Assembly: GCA_964513215.1 (NCBI GenBank)
Contig: CAZELU010000001.1
Location: 1 to 64,000 of the forward strand
From: Casp-actino8 sp964513215
Lineage (GTDB): Bacteria; Actinomycetota; Acidimicrobiia; Acidimicrobiales; Ilumatobacteraceae
DNA: 64,000 bases
Reading direction: 5' to 3'
Shown here: piece after piece, positions 16,629-25,310 of the stretch
Position numbering within the stretch: position 1 is the stretch's first letter
Layout: every line of letters begins with the position of its first letter
The notes under the pieces: model-generated
What the model was told of the DNA's origin: nothing
The model's database searches: none
Seen by the model: only the letters and a program-made list of their open reading frames with translations
Translations under genes and position numbers: made by a program

Positions 16629-19600
16629 GGTGCTCCTGCAGTGAGCGAACTTCCAACGGACGTCCGAACTGCTCGGCCATTCCTTGCACCGCGGCGAGAG
16701 CAGCCTCGACCGTGGTCACCGAACTCACCCGATGCACGTTGGCGGCTTTGCGAATGGCCTCACCATCGGTACGACCACCGCGTCCCTGCGGAGTGTTGAT
16801 GACGAAGCAGATGTCGCCGCTCGCAATGAGATCGACCGCGGTGTTACCCGCGCCCTCACTCACCTTGCCCACCACGAGATCGATGGCCAGACCGAAACGC
16901 GACAGGTACTTCGCCGTGCCGGTGGTCGCGGCGATTCCGAAACCGAGTCGACGCAGTCGCTTGGCCACCACCAGTCCAGCCGGCTTGTCGGCATCGGCCA
17001 ACGACAAGAACACCGTGCCTTCGGTGGGCAACACCGTGCCAGCCGCCAATTCGGCCTTGTAGAACGCCTTGCCGAACGTGACGTCGAAGCCCATCACTTC
17101 ACCGGTCGACCGCATCTCGGGCCCGAGCGCAGTGTCGACTTCGGGGAATCGATTGAACGGGAGCACGGCTTCCTTCACGGCCACCGCGCCGGAGGACAGC
17201 ACCGAGTCGACCAGAAGACCTTCGTGTCGAAGATCGGCCAGAGTCGCGCCGAGCATCACGCGCGTGGCGACCTTGGCCAACGGAACGCCCGTGGCCTTGG
17301 CCACGAACGGAACCGTCCGACTGGCGCGAGGGTTGGCCTCGATCACGTACACACTCGTTCCGGCAACCGCGAACTGAACGTTGATCAGTCCACGCACGTC
17401 GAGCGCGTCGGCGATCGACGCCGTGTAGGTGGTGATCACTTCGACGACCCATGACGGCAGGTTCTGCGGCGGAATGGCACAGGCCGAGTCCCCCGAGTGC
17501 ACACCGGCTTCTTCGACGTGCTCCATCACTCCACCGATGAGCACCTCGCCGGTGTGATCGCGAATCGCGTCCACGTCGACTTCGGTCGCGTCCTCGAGGA
17601 ATCGATCGACGAGCACCGGACGTTCGGCCGACAGGCCACCTTCCTTACCGAGGCTTCCGAAGCCCGTGAGTTCGGCCATGGCCCGGGCCAAGTGTTCGCG
17701 ATCGTGAACGATCTGCATGGCGCGACCGCCGAGAACGTAACTCGGACGCACCAGGACCGGGAATCCGACGTCGGCCACGATCGCCTCGGCCTCGGCCAAC
17801 GTGACCGCCGTGCCTCCGGGTGGCTGCGGAATGTTGAGATCGCGACACAGCGCGTTCCACTTCTCGCGATCTTCGGCCAAGTCGATCGATGACGGTGACG
17901 TGCCGGCCACCAATTCGACCGGCAACTGGCCCGACAACTTGAGCGGCGTCTGACCACCGAGCGACACGATGACCTTGGGTGGCACTCCCCCGGCCGCCGC
18001 GGTTTCGACCGCGATCACGTTCATGACGTCTTCACGGGTGAGCGGTTCGAAGTACAGCCGATCGGAGGTGTCGTAATCGGTGGACACCGTTTCGGGATTG
18101 CAATTGACCATCACGGTTTCGAAACCGGCGTCGCGCAACGCGAACGAGGCGTGCACACAGCAGTAGTCGAACTCGATGCCCTGACCGATGCGATTGGGAC
18201 CCGACCCGAGAATCACCACGCGCGGCTTGTCGGAGGGCCGGACCTCGTTCTCGTCCTCGTAGGTCGAATAGTGATACGGCGTCGATGCCGCGAACTCGGC
18301 CGAGCACGTGTCGACCGTCTTGTACGTGGGAACGACTCCGGCCCGCTCGCGCGCCGCCCGTACGTCGAGTTCGGTCGCGCCCCACAGGTAGGCCAACTGC
18401 GCATCGGAGAAGCCGAGGCGCTTGGCCCGCTTCCACGCGCGCGGCGACAACGACGCAGCCGACGCCGACGACAACGCGTGGCGCTCTTCGACGATCATCG
18501 CCATCTGATCGAGGAACCACGGATCGATACGACAGGCGTCGTGAATACGGTCGATCGACACACCTCGACGAAGCAGATCACCCACCTGCAACAACCTCTC
18601 GGGTGTGGCCACCGCGACGACGGCGAGCAGCTCGTCGTCGGACATCTCGGCGTACTGCTTCTCGGCCGGATCGCAGTTGAAGCCGAGTCGGCCCTGCTCG
18701 AGCGAACGCAGAGCCTTCTGCAGACTCTCCGGGAAGGTGCGGCCGATGGCCATCACTTCGCCCACGCTCTGCATCTGAGTTCCGAGCACGCCCGACGTGC
18801 CCGGCAACTTCTCGAACGCCCAACGCGGAATCTTGGTGACCACGTAGTCGATGGTGGGTTCGAACGACGCCGGCGTCATCCGGGTGATGTCGTTCGGAAT
18901 CTCGTCGAGCGTGTAGCCGACCGCCAACTTGGCCGCGATCTTGGCGATGGGGAATCCGGTGGCTTTCGACGCGAGCGCACTGGAGCGTGACACTCGGGGA
19001 TTCATTTCGATGACGACCTGCTGACCCGTGGCCGGATCGACCGCGAACTGAACGTTGGACCCGCCGGTCTCGACACCGACCCGGCGAATACAGGCCAGAG
19101 CCGAGTCGCGCATGATCTGGTACTCGACGTCGGACAGCGTCTGGGCCGGCGCCACCGTGATCGAGTCACCGGTGTGCACACCCATCGGGTCGACGTTCTC
19201 GATCGAGCAGATGATCACGCAGTTGTCGGCGCGGTCGCGCATGACTTCGAGTTCGTATTCTTTCCAACCCGCGATGCTCTTCTCGATGAGGATCTCGCGA
19301 ATCGGGCTGGCGTCGAGGCCGTTGCTGGCGATGGCTCGGAACTGCTCGATCGTGGAAGCGATACCGGTACCACGACCACCCAAGATGTACGCGGGGCGGA
19401 CGATCACGGGCAATCCGATCTGCTCGACCACTGACATCGCTTCGTCGAGCGTGTGTGCCACACCCGACGCCGGCACCGACAGGCCGATCTCGATCATCGC
19501 CTTCTTGAACTTCTCGCGATCTTCGGCCGTGGAGATGGCCTCGGCGTTGGCACCGATCAATTCGGGAGTTCCGGGGACCCCGACCAGACCGCGTTCGAAC

Positions 19601-19905
19601 AGAGCCATGGCGATGTTGAGGCCGGTCTGTCCACCCAACGTGGGCAGAACCGCATCGGGCTTCTCACGATCGATGATGCGGGACACCACTTCCCACGTGA
19701 GCGGCTCGATGTACGTACGGTGCGCGAAGTCGGGGTCGGTCATGATCGTCGCCGGATTCGAGTTGGCGAGGATCACGCGATAACCCTCGTCTTTCAGAAC
19801 GCGACAGGCCTGAGTACCCGAGTAGTCGAACTCACAGGCTTGGCCGATGACGATCGGACCCGAACCGATGATCAGGATCGAGGAGAGGTCGGTGCGCTTG
19901 GGCAT
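16618..19905 (-). CDS. carB: Carbamoyl-phosphate synthase large subunit
   Basis: Makes carbamoyl phosphate from bicarbonate, two ATP and ammonia delivered by CarA; feeds both pyrimidine and arginine synthesis. It has 1095 residues. It contains two homologous ATP-grasp halves, each opening with a dinucleotide-binding loop (IGSGPIVIGQACEFDYS at residue 12 and LGSGPNRIGQGIEFDYC in the middle), and a C-terminal MGS-like allosteric domain (about 950-1095, with INTPQGRGGRTDGEAIR). GGGAG lies 8 bases before the ATG, which follows the carA stop by 1 base. Confidence 0.98.
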   Translation of the reverse strand: MPKRTDLSSILIIGSGPIVIGQACEFDYSGTQACRVLKDEGYRVILANSNPATIMTDPDFAHRTYIEPLTWEVVSRIIDREKPDAVLPTLGGQTGLNIAMALFERGLVGVPGTPELIGANAEAISTAEDREKFKKAMIEIGLSVPASGVAHTLDEAMSVVEQIGLPVIVRPAYILGGRGTGIASTIEQFRAIASNGLDASPIREILIEKSIAGWKEYELEVMRDRADNCVIICSIENVDPMGVHTGDSITVAPAQTLSDVEYQIMRDSALACIRRVGVETGGSNVQFAVDPATGQQVVIEMNPRVSRSSALASKATGFPIAKIAAKLAVGYTLDEIPNDITRMTPASFEPTIDYVVTKIPRWAFEKLPGTSGVLGTQMQSVGEVMAIGRTFPESLQKALRSLEQGRLGFNCDPAEKQYAEMSDDELLAVVAVATPERLLQVGDLLRRGVSIDRIHDACRIDPWFLDQMAMIVEERHALSSASAASLSPRAWKRAKRLGFSDAQLAYLWGATELDVRAARERAGVVPTYKTVDTCSAEFAASTPYHYSTYEDENEVRPSDKPRVVILGSGPNRIGQGIEFDYCCVHASFALRDAGFETVMVNCNPETVSTDYDTSDRLYFEPLTREDVMNVIAVETAAAGGVPPKVIVSLGGQTPLKLSGQLPVELVAGTSPSSIDLAEDREKWNALCRDLNIPQPPGGTAVTLAEAEAIVADVGFPVLVRPSYVLGGRAMQIVHDREHLARAMAELTGFGSLGKEGGLSAERPVLVDRFLEDATEVDVDAIRDHTGEVLIGGVMEHVEEAGVHSGDSACAIPPQNLPSWVVEVITTYTASIADALDVRGLINVQFAVAGTSVYVIEANPRASRTVPFVAKATGVPLAKVATRVMLGATLADLRHEGLLVDSVLSSGAVAVKEAVLPFNRFPEVDTALGPEMRSTGEVMGFDVTFGKAFYKAELAAGTVLPTEGTVFLSLADADKPAGLVVAKRLRRLGFGIAATTGTAKYLSRFGLAIDLVVGKVSEGAGNTAVDLIASGDICFVINTPQGRGGRTDGEAIRKAANVHRVSSVTTVEAALAAVQGMAEQFGRPLEVRSLQEHHGR

Positions 19906-19906
19906 G

Positions 19907-20992
19907 TCAGAAGCTCCCGTCCTGCATCAACCGATCGAACTGATCGAAGAGATAGCGACTGTCGTGAGGACCCGGCCCGGCCTCCGGGTGGTACTGCACG
20001 CTGAAGGCTGGTGCGTTCAGAACGCGCATGCCTTCGTTGGTGAGATCGTTCAGGTTGAGATGCGTGACAGTCGCCTTCCCGACCAGGCTCTCTGGGTCGA
20101 GACAGAAGTTGTGGTTCTGACTCGTGATCTCCACGTGTCCACTGGCTTCGTGGCGCACCGGGTGGTTTCCACCGTGGTGCCCGAACGGCAACTTGAACGT
20201 GGTGCCGCCGAGTGCTCGACCGAGCAACTGGTGACCGAGGCAGATCCCGAACACCGGCACTTCGCCGAGCAGTTGCTGGATCGCGTCGACGGCGTACGGC
20301 ACGGCCGCCGGATCACCCGGGCCGTTCGACAAGAAGACCCCGTCGGGACGACGGGCCAGCACATCGGCGGCCGACGTGGACGCCGGCACCACTTCCACGG
20401 TGGCGATCTCGGCCAGACAACGCAGGATCGTCGTCTTGATGCCGAAGTCGTAGGCCACCACGCGATGACGACCCGATCCGAACGAGTAGGGCTGAGCGGT
20501 GGAGACGGTGGCGACGAGATCGATGCCATCGGTGCCGCGTTCGGCGCGCGCCGCCGCGAGCAAATCGGATTCGGACGCCGTGCCGAACGCGCCCGGCATG
20601 GCACCGGTGTCGCGCAGTACACGCGTGAGGCGACGCGTGTCGATGCCGGCGATCCCCGGAACTCCTCGTGTGGCCAGCATCGCGTCGAGACTCGTCTCGG
20701 CCCGATGATTGCTGTGGCGGCGAGCCAGGTCGCGAACGATCACACCGCGACAGTGCGGCCGCGATGCCTCGTCGTCGACGGGCGCGGTGCCGTAGTTGCC
20801 GATGTGCGGATACGTGAACGTGATGATCTGACCGGCGTAACTCGGGTCGGTGATCACTTCTTGGTATCCCGACAGCACGGTGTTGAACACCACTTCACCG
20901 GTCGCAATCGTCGACTCGGCTCCGATCGCCTCCCCTTCGAACACACTGCCATCGGCCAGAACGAGGGCCGCCTCACGAATCGCCACGGTCAT
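19907..20992 (-). CDS. carA: Carbamoyl-phosphate synthase small subunit
   Basis: Glutaminase subunit that delivers ammonia to CarB. It has 361 residues: an N-terminal CPSase domain (FNTVLSGYQEVITDPSY) and a C-terminal class I amidotransferase domain with FGICLGHQLLG (catalytic Cys) and VQYHPEAGPGP (catalytic His and Glu). GGAGAGG directly precedes the ATG. An AT-rich gap of 51 bases with a TATAAT hexamer separates it from pyrC, the only such gap inside the pyrimidine operon. Confidence 0.98.
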   Translation of the reverse strand: MTVAIREAALVLADGSVFEGEAIGAESTIATGEVVFNTVLSGYQEVITDPSYAGQIITFTYPHIGNYGTAPVDDEASRPHCRGVIVRDLARRHSNHRAETSLDAMLATRGVPGIAGIDTRRLTRVLRDTGAMPGAFGTASESDLLAAARAERGTDGIDLVATVSTAQPYSFGSGRHRVVAYDFGIKTTILRCLAEIATVEVVPASTSAADVLARRPDGVFLSNGPGDPAAVPYAVDAIQQLLGEVPVFGICLGHQLLGRALGGTTFKLPFGHHGGNHPVRHEASGHVEITSQNHNFCLDPESLVGKATVTHLNLNDLTNEGMRVLNAPAFSVQYHPEAGPGPHDSRYLFDQFDRLMQDGSF

Positions 20993-21043
20993 CCTCTCCA
21001 GTATGAATGATCATACGGTCTTGCGCATAATTATAGAACTTCG
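20993..21043 (-). promoter_or_regulatory. Candidate internal promoter and palindrome before carA
   Basis: This short gap is far more AT-rich than its surroundings. On the minus strand it contains TATAAT, then about 14 bases later the inverted repeat GTATGA-TCAT-TCATAC (21001-21016 on the plus strand), then the carA Shine-Dalgarno. No clear -35 is seen. A separate promoter with an operator overlapping the initial transcribed region would let carAB serve arginine synthesis independently of PyrR. Confidence 0.45.
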
Positions 21044-22339
21044 TCACTTGGTCGCCGTCCCGTCGACCACCACGGCTTGGCCGCCGAACACGGTGTGTCG
21101 CACCCGACCGCGCACGGTTCGTCCGTGATAGGGGGTGTTGCGGCTACGGCTGGCCAACTCTCCCCGATCGATGGTCCAGGTGGCGCTCGGGTCGAACACC
21201 GCGAGGTTGGCCGGTTCACCGGCCGCGATCGGTCGACCGTGACGGTCGGCCAGGTGAGCGATGGCGGCCGGTTTCCAACTGAGGGCAGCCACCACGTCGC
21301 GCAACGGCATCGCCAATTCGGTGAGTGCCAGGGCCAACGCGGTCTCGAGCCCGAGCATGCCCGGTGGCGCCTGATCGAGTGGCTGCTCCTTGAGGTGAGG
21401 TGCGTGCGGGGCGTGGTCGGTGGCGATGGCGTCGATGGTTCCGTCGGCGAGACCGCGCTTCAACGCCGCGATGTCGGCCGGCGTGCGCAAAGGGGGATTC
21501 ACCTTGAACGTCGGATCGAATCCGCTGAGCGCCTCGTCGGTGAGCGTGAAGTGATGCGGAGCCGCTTCGGCGGTGACGGGCAAGCCTTCGGCCTTGGCCG
21601 CACGAACCATCTCGACACTTCGTTCGGTGGACAGATGCAAGAAGTGCACGGGCGAACCGGTGAGGCGGCACAACTCGATGTCGCGGTGAACCATGAGTTC
21701 TTCGGCCAGCGACGGCCAACCAGGCAGTCCGAGACGACTGCAGCAGGCTCCCTCGTGCATCACGGCGCCGTGTGTGAGGCTCGCCACTTCGCAGTGTTGA
21801 GCCAGAGTCAGGCCGAGTTGACCCGCGTACTCCAGCGCTCGCCGCATGAGTTGCGCATCCTGAACTCCGTTGCCATCGTCGGTGAAGAAGCGAACTCCGG
21901 CCTCGCGCAGTTCGGCGAACGGCGCCAACGTCTGGCCGGCGCGGCCGACGGTGATGCAACCCGACGGCACCACCTCGCACAAACCGGCCCGTCGTCCTTG
22001 GTCGCGAACGAAGTCGACGACCACCCGCGAGTCGTGCGGGGGTTCGGTGTTGGGCATGGCGACGACCGCGGTGAAACCACCGCGGGCCGCAGCGCGGCTT
22101 CCGGTTTCGATCGTCTCGGACTCTTCTCGACCGGGTTCGCGCAGATGTACGTGAAGGTCGACGAAACCAGGACTCACCACACAACCGGTGGCGTCGAGCA
22201 CGTCATCGGCTCGAACCTCGCTTCCCGAGTCGAGCACCTGAACGATCCGGTCGCCGTCGATGAGGACATCGGCGACGCGACCCTCGTCGTCGGTCGACGT
22301 GGAATCGATGATCCGACCCCCACGAATCAAGAGGCTCAT
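21044..22339 (-). CDS. pyrC: Dihydroorotase, type I
   Basis: Zinc amidohydrolase that cyclises carbamoyl aspartate to dihydroorotate. It has 431 residues. Metal and substrate residues are visible in FVDLHVHLREPG, MPNTEPPHD, the late histidine motif LHLSTERSVE and ATDHAPH (catalytic Asp). The frame is open far upstream, but ATG 22339 overlaps the pyrB stop as ATGA and gives the normal MSLLIRGGRIID start. Confidence 0.97.
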   Translation of the reverse strand: MSLLIRGGRIIDSTSTDDEGRVADVLIDGDRIVQVLDSGSEVRADDVLDATGCVVSPGFVDLHVHLREPGREESETIETGSRAAARGGFTAVVAMPNTEPPHDSRVVVDFVRDQGRRAGLCEVVPSGCITVGRAGQTLAPFAELREAGVRFFTDDGNGVQDAQLMRRALEYAGQLGLTLAQHCEVASLTHGAVMHEGACCSRLGLPGWPSLAEELMVHRDIELCRLTGSPVHFLHLSTERSVEMVRAAKAEGLPVTAEAAPHHFTLTDEALSGFDPTFKVNPPLRTPADIAALKRGLADGTIDAIATDHAPHAPHLKEQPLDQAPPGMLGLETALALALTELAMPLRDVVAALSWKPAAIAHLADRHGRPIAAGEPANLAVFDPSATWTIDRGELASRSRNTPYHGRTVRGRVRHTVFGGQAVVVDGTATK

Positions 22340-23274
22340 GACGCGACCTCCTGACCACCGAGAACGTCGAACAGCACCGCCATGCGGACCGACACTCCGC
22401 TCGCGACCTGATTGGTCACGAGACTGCGCGGCAACTCGGACGGGTCGATCATCATCTCCACTCCCCTGTTCATCGGACCCGGATGCATGACCACGGCCCC
22501 TTTCTTCATCCGGGCGGCCCGAACGGCATCGAGTCCGAATCGAGTCGAGTACTCGCCCAGGTGCGGAACCAGAGCCTCGTTCATGCGCTCGCGTTGCATG
22601 CGCAACATGTAGACCACGTCGGAATCGCGAAGAGTCGCGTCGAAGTCGTCGGTGATCTCGACTCCCCACGGCGTCGCATCGGGTGGCATCAACGTGCGTG
22701 GACCGACCAGACGTACGGTGGCGCCGAGCGCCGTGAACGCTTCCATGTCACTGCGCGCGACTCGACTGTGGCGTACATCGCCCACGATCGTGATGGTGAG
22801 ACCACGCAGACACGAAGGTGCCGGCTCGATACCGAAGGCGCCGATGATCGAATGGCAATCGAGCAGCGCTTGAGTGGGGTGCTGGTGCCATCCATCGCCC
22901 GCATTGACGATCGAGGCATCGGTCCAGTTCGCCATCTGCCACGGAACACCACTCGACTTGTGTCTGATGACGAAGGCCGCGACGCCCATCGCGCTCACGG
23001 TCTCGACGGTGTCGCGCAGACTCTCACCCTTGTTGACACTCGATGTCGACACGCTGAACGTCATGGTGTCGGCCGACAGGCGCCGTGCCGCCGTCTCGAA
23101 CGAGATGCGGGTACGCGTGGAGTCCTCGAAGAACAAACTCACCACGGTCTTGCCGACCAGAGCCGGCACCTTGGGCACCGGTCGGCGATTCACTTCGGCC
23201 ATGTGCTCGGCCACTTTCAGGATGCGCACGATGCCGTCGACCCCGAGCTCGTCGATACTGCGCACGTGCTTCAT
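22336..23274 (-). CDS. pyrB: Aspartate carbamoyltransferase catalytic subunit
   Basis: Joins carbamoyl phosphate and aspartate, the committed pyrimidine step. It has 312 residues, with the carbamoyl-phosphate loop FEDSTRTRISFE, the 80s loop region SSVNKGESLRDT, HPTQALLD and MHPGPMNRGVE. No regulatory chain (PyrI) is nearby, so control is expected through PyrR. ATGA overlaps couple it to pyrR upstream and pyrC downstream. Confidence 0.98.
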   Translation of the reverse strand: MKHVRSIDELGVDGIVRILKVAEHMAEVNRRPVPKVPALVGKTVVSLFFEDSTRTRISFETAARRLSADTMTFSVSTSSVNKGESLRDTVETVSAMGVAAFVIRHKSSGVPWQMANWTDASIVNAGDGWHQHPTQALLDCHSIIGAFGIEPAPSCLRGLTITIVGDVRHSRVARSDMEAFTALGATVRLVGPRTLMPPDATPWGVEITDDFDATLRDSDVVYMLRMQRERMNEALVPHLGEYSTRFGLDAVRAARMKKGAVVMHPGPMNRGVEMMIDPSELPRSLVTNQVASGVSVRMAVLFDVLGGQEVAS

Positions 23275-23825
23275 CGCGGTGCCACCTTCTTCAACACCAC
23301 GGCCTCCGGGGTCACCTGGATGTCTTCGTCACGACTCGTGGGAATGTTCTTGCCCACGTAGTCGGGCCGGATCGGTAGCTCGCGGTGCCCGCGGTCGACC
23401 ATCACAGCCAACTGAACCGACGCCGGACGGCCGTACTGATTGAGCGCGTCGAGCGCGGCGCGAACCGTTCGACCGGTGAACAGAACGTCGTCGACCAGCA
23501 CGACCCGCGAACCGCTGAGGTCGACGGGAATGTCACTCACCGACACCGGTGTGACCGGCCTCAGGGCCAGATCGTCGCGGAACAACGACACGTCGAGTCG
23601 GCCGAGCGGAACCGGCTGGCCATCGATGCGTTGAATGGCATCGGCAATTCGTTCGGCCAGCCACACGCCGCCACGTTGCAAGCCGACGATGACGACGCCG
23701 TCGGAACCGCGATTGCGTTCGAGAATTTCGTGCGCGATGCGGGTGACCGCGCGGGAAATGTCGTCGGATCGGAGGACGTGGGCAGGCTCGGTTGTGGCCC
23801 CGGCCGCGGCCGGCGTTGCTTCCAT
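23271..23825 (-). CDS. pyrR: Pyrimidine operon regulator PyrR
   Basis: RNA-binding repressor that senses UMP, with a phosphoribosyltransferase fold, 184 residues. The PRPP signature is VVLVDDVLFTGRTVRAAL, and VGLQRGGVWLAERI is the other nucleotide-contact segment. It heads pyrR-pyrB-pyrC-carA-carB-pyrD, and its leader carries a match to the PyrR RNA target close to the GGAGG ribosome site, so it should repress its own operon when UMP is high. Confidence 0.96.
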   Translation of the reverse strand: MEATPAAAGATTEPAHVLRSDDISRAVTRIAHEILERNRGSDGVVIVGLQRGGVWLAERIADAIQRIDGQPVPLGRLDVSLFRDDLALRPVTPVSVSDIPVDLSGSRVVLVDDVLFTGRTVRAALDALNQYGRPASVQLAVMVDRGHRELPIRPDYVGKNIPTSRDEDIQVTPEAVVLKKVAPR

Positions 23826-23838
23826 GTTGTCCTCCGTT

Positions 23839-23856
23839 CGAGCCTCACAGGACTCG
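23839..23856 (-). promoter_or_regulatory. PyrR-binding RNA hairpin in the pyrR leader
   Basis: On the minus strand the leader reads CGAGTCC-TGTGA-GGCTCG, a hairpin that matches the PyrR binding-loop consensus ARUCC-NGNGA-GGYU at every fixed base. The Shine-Dalgarno GGAGG (23831-23835) begins 3 bases after the stem, and the ATG 5 bases later. There is no terminator stem, so bound PyrR would block ribosome access, the mode described for mycobacterial pyrR. A TAGTTT box at 23873-23878 is the probable -10, giving a leader of about 40 bases. Confidence 0.8.
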
Positions 23857-23895
23857 TTTGACGGTCGATCCGAAACTAGCAGTGGTCCCGACGGG

Positions 23896-24816
23896 TCAGT
23901 GACAGCGCGCGAGGATTTCTTGCAGATCGTCGGGAAGTTCGACGGTGAAGGCCAGGATCTCGCCGGTGACGGGGTGAGCGAACGACAACGATCCGGCGTG
24001 CAGGAACGGCCGATTCATGACCATCGAGACACGATGGCCTCCGTACGCCGAATCACCCACGACCGGATGCCCGGCTGCGGCCAGGTGCACACGGATCTGG
24101 TGCGTGCGCCCGGTTTCGAGTTGGCAGGCCACCAGCGACACCTCGGGTTCGGTGAACTCGCTCACCACCTCGTAATGCGTTCGGGCCGGCTTGCCGTTGG
24201 CCACCACGGCCATCCGCAACGGATCTCGTGGATCTCGTCCGATGGCGGCATCGATGGTCCCGCGCGGCGCCGCGAAGTGTCCCCAGGCCAGCGCTGTGTA
24301 ATGCCGATCGACATCGTGATCGGAGAGCGCTTCCACCAGCGCCTCGTACGCTTCGTCGGAGCGCGCCACCACCAGCAGACCCGAGGTCCCGACATCGAGT
24401 CGATGAACGATGCCTGGTCGAGCGGGGTCGCCCACCGAGGCGATCTCGGGGAACAGCGCGAGCAAACCGTTCACCAGCGTGCCTTCGCGGTGACCGGGCG
24501 CCGGGTGCACGACGACTCCGGGTGCTTTGTTCACGACGATGACGTGATCGTCGACGTGGATCACCCGCACCTCGACGGATGGATCGGCTTGCGGAAGCTC
24601 GTCGACCGGAATGGACGAGGTGTCGACCGTGACCCGTTGGCCCTCACTCAAGCGGATCTTGCCCGAGGTGACCACCACGCCGTCGACGGTGACTCCCCCA
24701 CTCTCGACGGCGTGGCTGGCCTCCGATCGACTGATCTCGGCCACCAACGACACGATGCGATCGAGACGCTCGCCGGCCAGAGCGGCCGGAATGATTTCGT
24801 CGAACACGTCGCTCAT
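23896..24816 (-). CDS. rluD: RluD-type 23S rRNA pseudouridine synthase
   Basis: Isomerises uridines in large-subunit rRNA. It has 306 residues: an S4-like RNA-binding domain (about 10-75), then the catalytic domain with GIVHRLDVGTSGLLVVAR, whose Asp is the nucleophile, and QLETGRTHQIRVHLAAAGHPV. ATG 24816 overlaps the lspA stop as ATGA; the longer frame from 24924 is lspA shadow. This is the last gene of the dcw-ileS-lspA series. Confidence 0.95.
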   Translation of the reverse strand: MSDVFDEIIPAALAGERLDRIVSLVAEISRSEASHAVESGGVTVDGVVVTSGKIRLSEGQRVTVDTSSIPVDELPQADPSVEVRVIHVDDHVIVVNKAPGVVVHPAPGHREGTLVNGLLALFPEIASVGDPARPGIVHRLDVGTSGLLVVARSDEAYEALVEALSDHDVDRHYTALAWGHFAAPRGTIDAAIGRDPRDPLRMAVVANGKPARTHYEVVSEFTEPEVSLVACQLETGRTHQIRVHLAAAGHPVVGDSAYGGHRVSMVMNRPFLHAGSLSFAHPVTGEILAFTVELPDDLQEILARCH

Positions 24817-25310
24817 TCGTCGGTCCCGTCGTTGGTCCGCCGCGATGCGAGGACGAACCCGAGGATCATGAGACCGCCACCGACGTTGATGGCGATGTCG
24901 GCCACGTTGAAGATCGGAAACCACTGGAAGTCGATGAAGTCGACGACCGAGCCATGCAGGATCCCATCACCGCGGAACAATCGATCGAGGATGTTGCCGA
25001 GTGCACCGCCGACTATCAGACCGATCGCAACGGTGGACAGTCGACTGTTCTCGTTGCGCAAGGAGACCAAGAGGCCAACCACCACGATGGTGGCCACGAC
25101 CCCGATCACCGGGCCCCAACCCTGACCACGACCGAACGCCATGCCGGAGTTGAAAGCCAAGTTGAACTGCAGAGTCCAGACGACCTCGATGATGCGGTCG
25201 TCGAGCGACGACAAGGCCCAGTGCTTGGTTCCCTGATCGAGGGCGACGACGACGGCCGCGATGGCCAACGACACCGCGAGCGCCCGACGGCCCGCGGCTG
25301 GATGACTCAT
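24813..25310 (-). CDS. lspA: Lipoprotein signal peptidase
   Basis: Membrane aspartyl protease that removes signal peptides from diacylated prolipoproteins. It has 165 residues and four predicted transmembrane helices (about 10-28, 66-84, 92-108, 132-152). The catalytic aspartates are Asp124 (SVVDFIDF) and Asp138 (NVADIAI), and NLAFNSGMAFG is a conserved loop. The ATG overlaps the stop of the DksA-like gene as ATGA. One expected substrate, a lipoprotein with lipobox LLGC, is encoded at 56653. Confidence 0.96.
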   Translation of the reverse strand: MSHPAAGRRALAVSLAIAAVVVALDQGTKHWALSSLDDRIIEVVWTLQFNLAFNSGMAFGRGQGWGPVIGVVATIVVVGLLVSLRNENSRLSTVAIGLIVGGALGNILDRLFRGDGILHGSVVDFIDFQWFPIFNVADIAINVGGGLMILGFVLASRRTNDGTDE

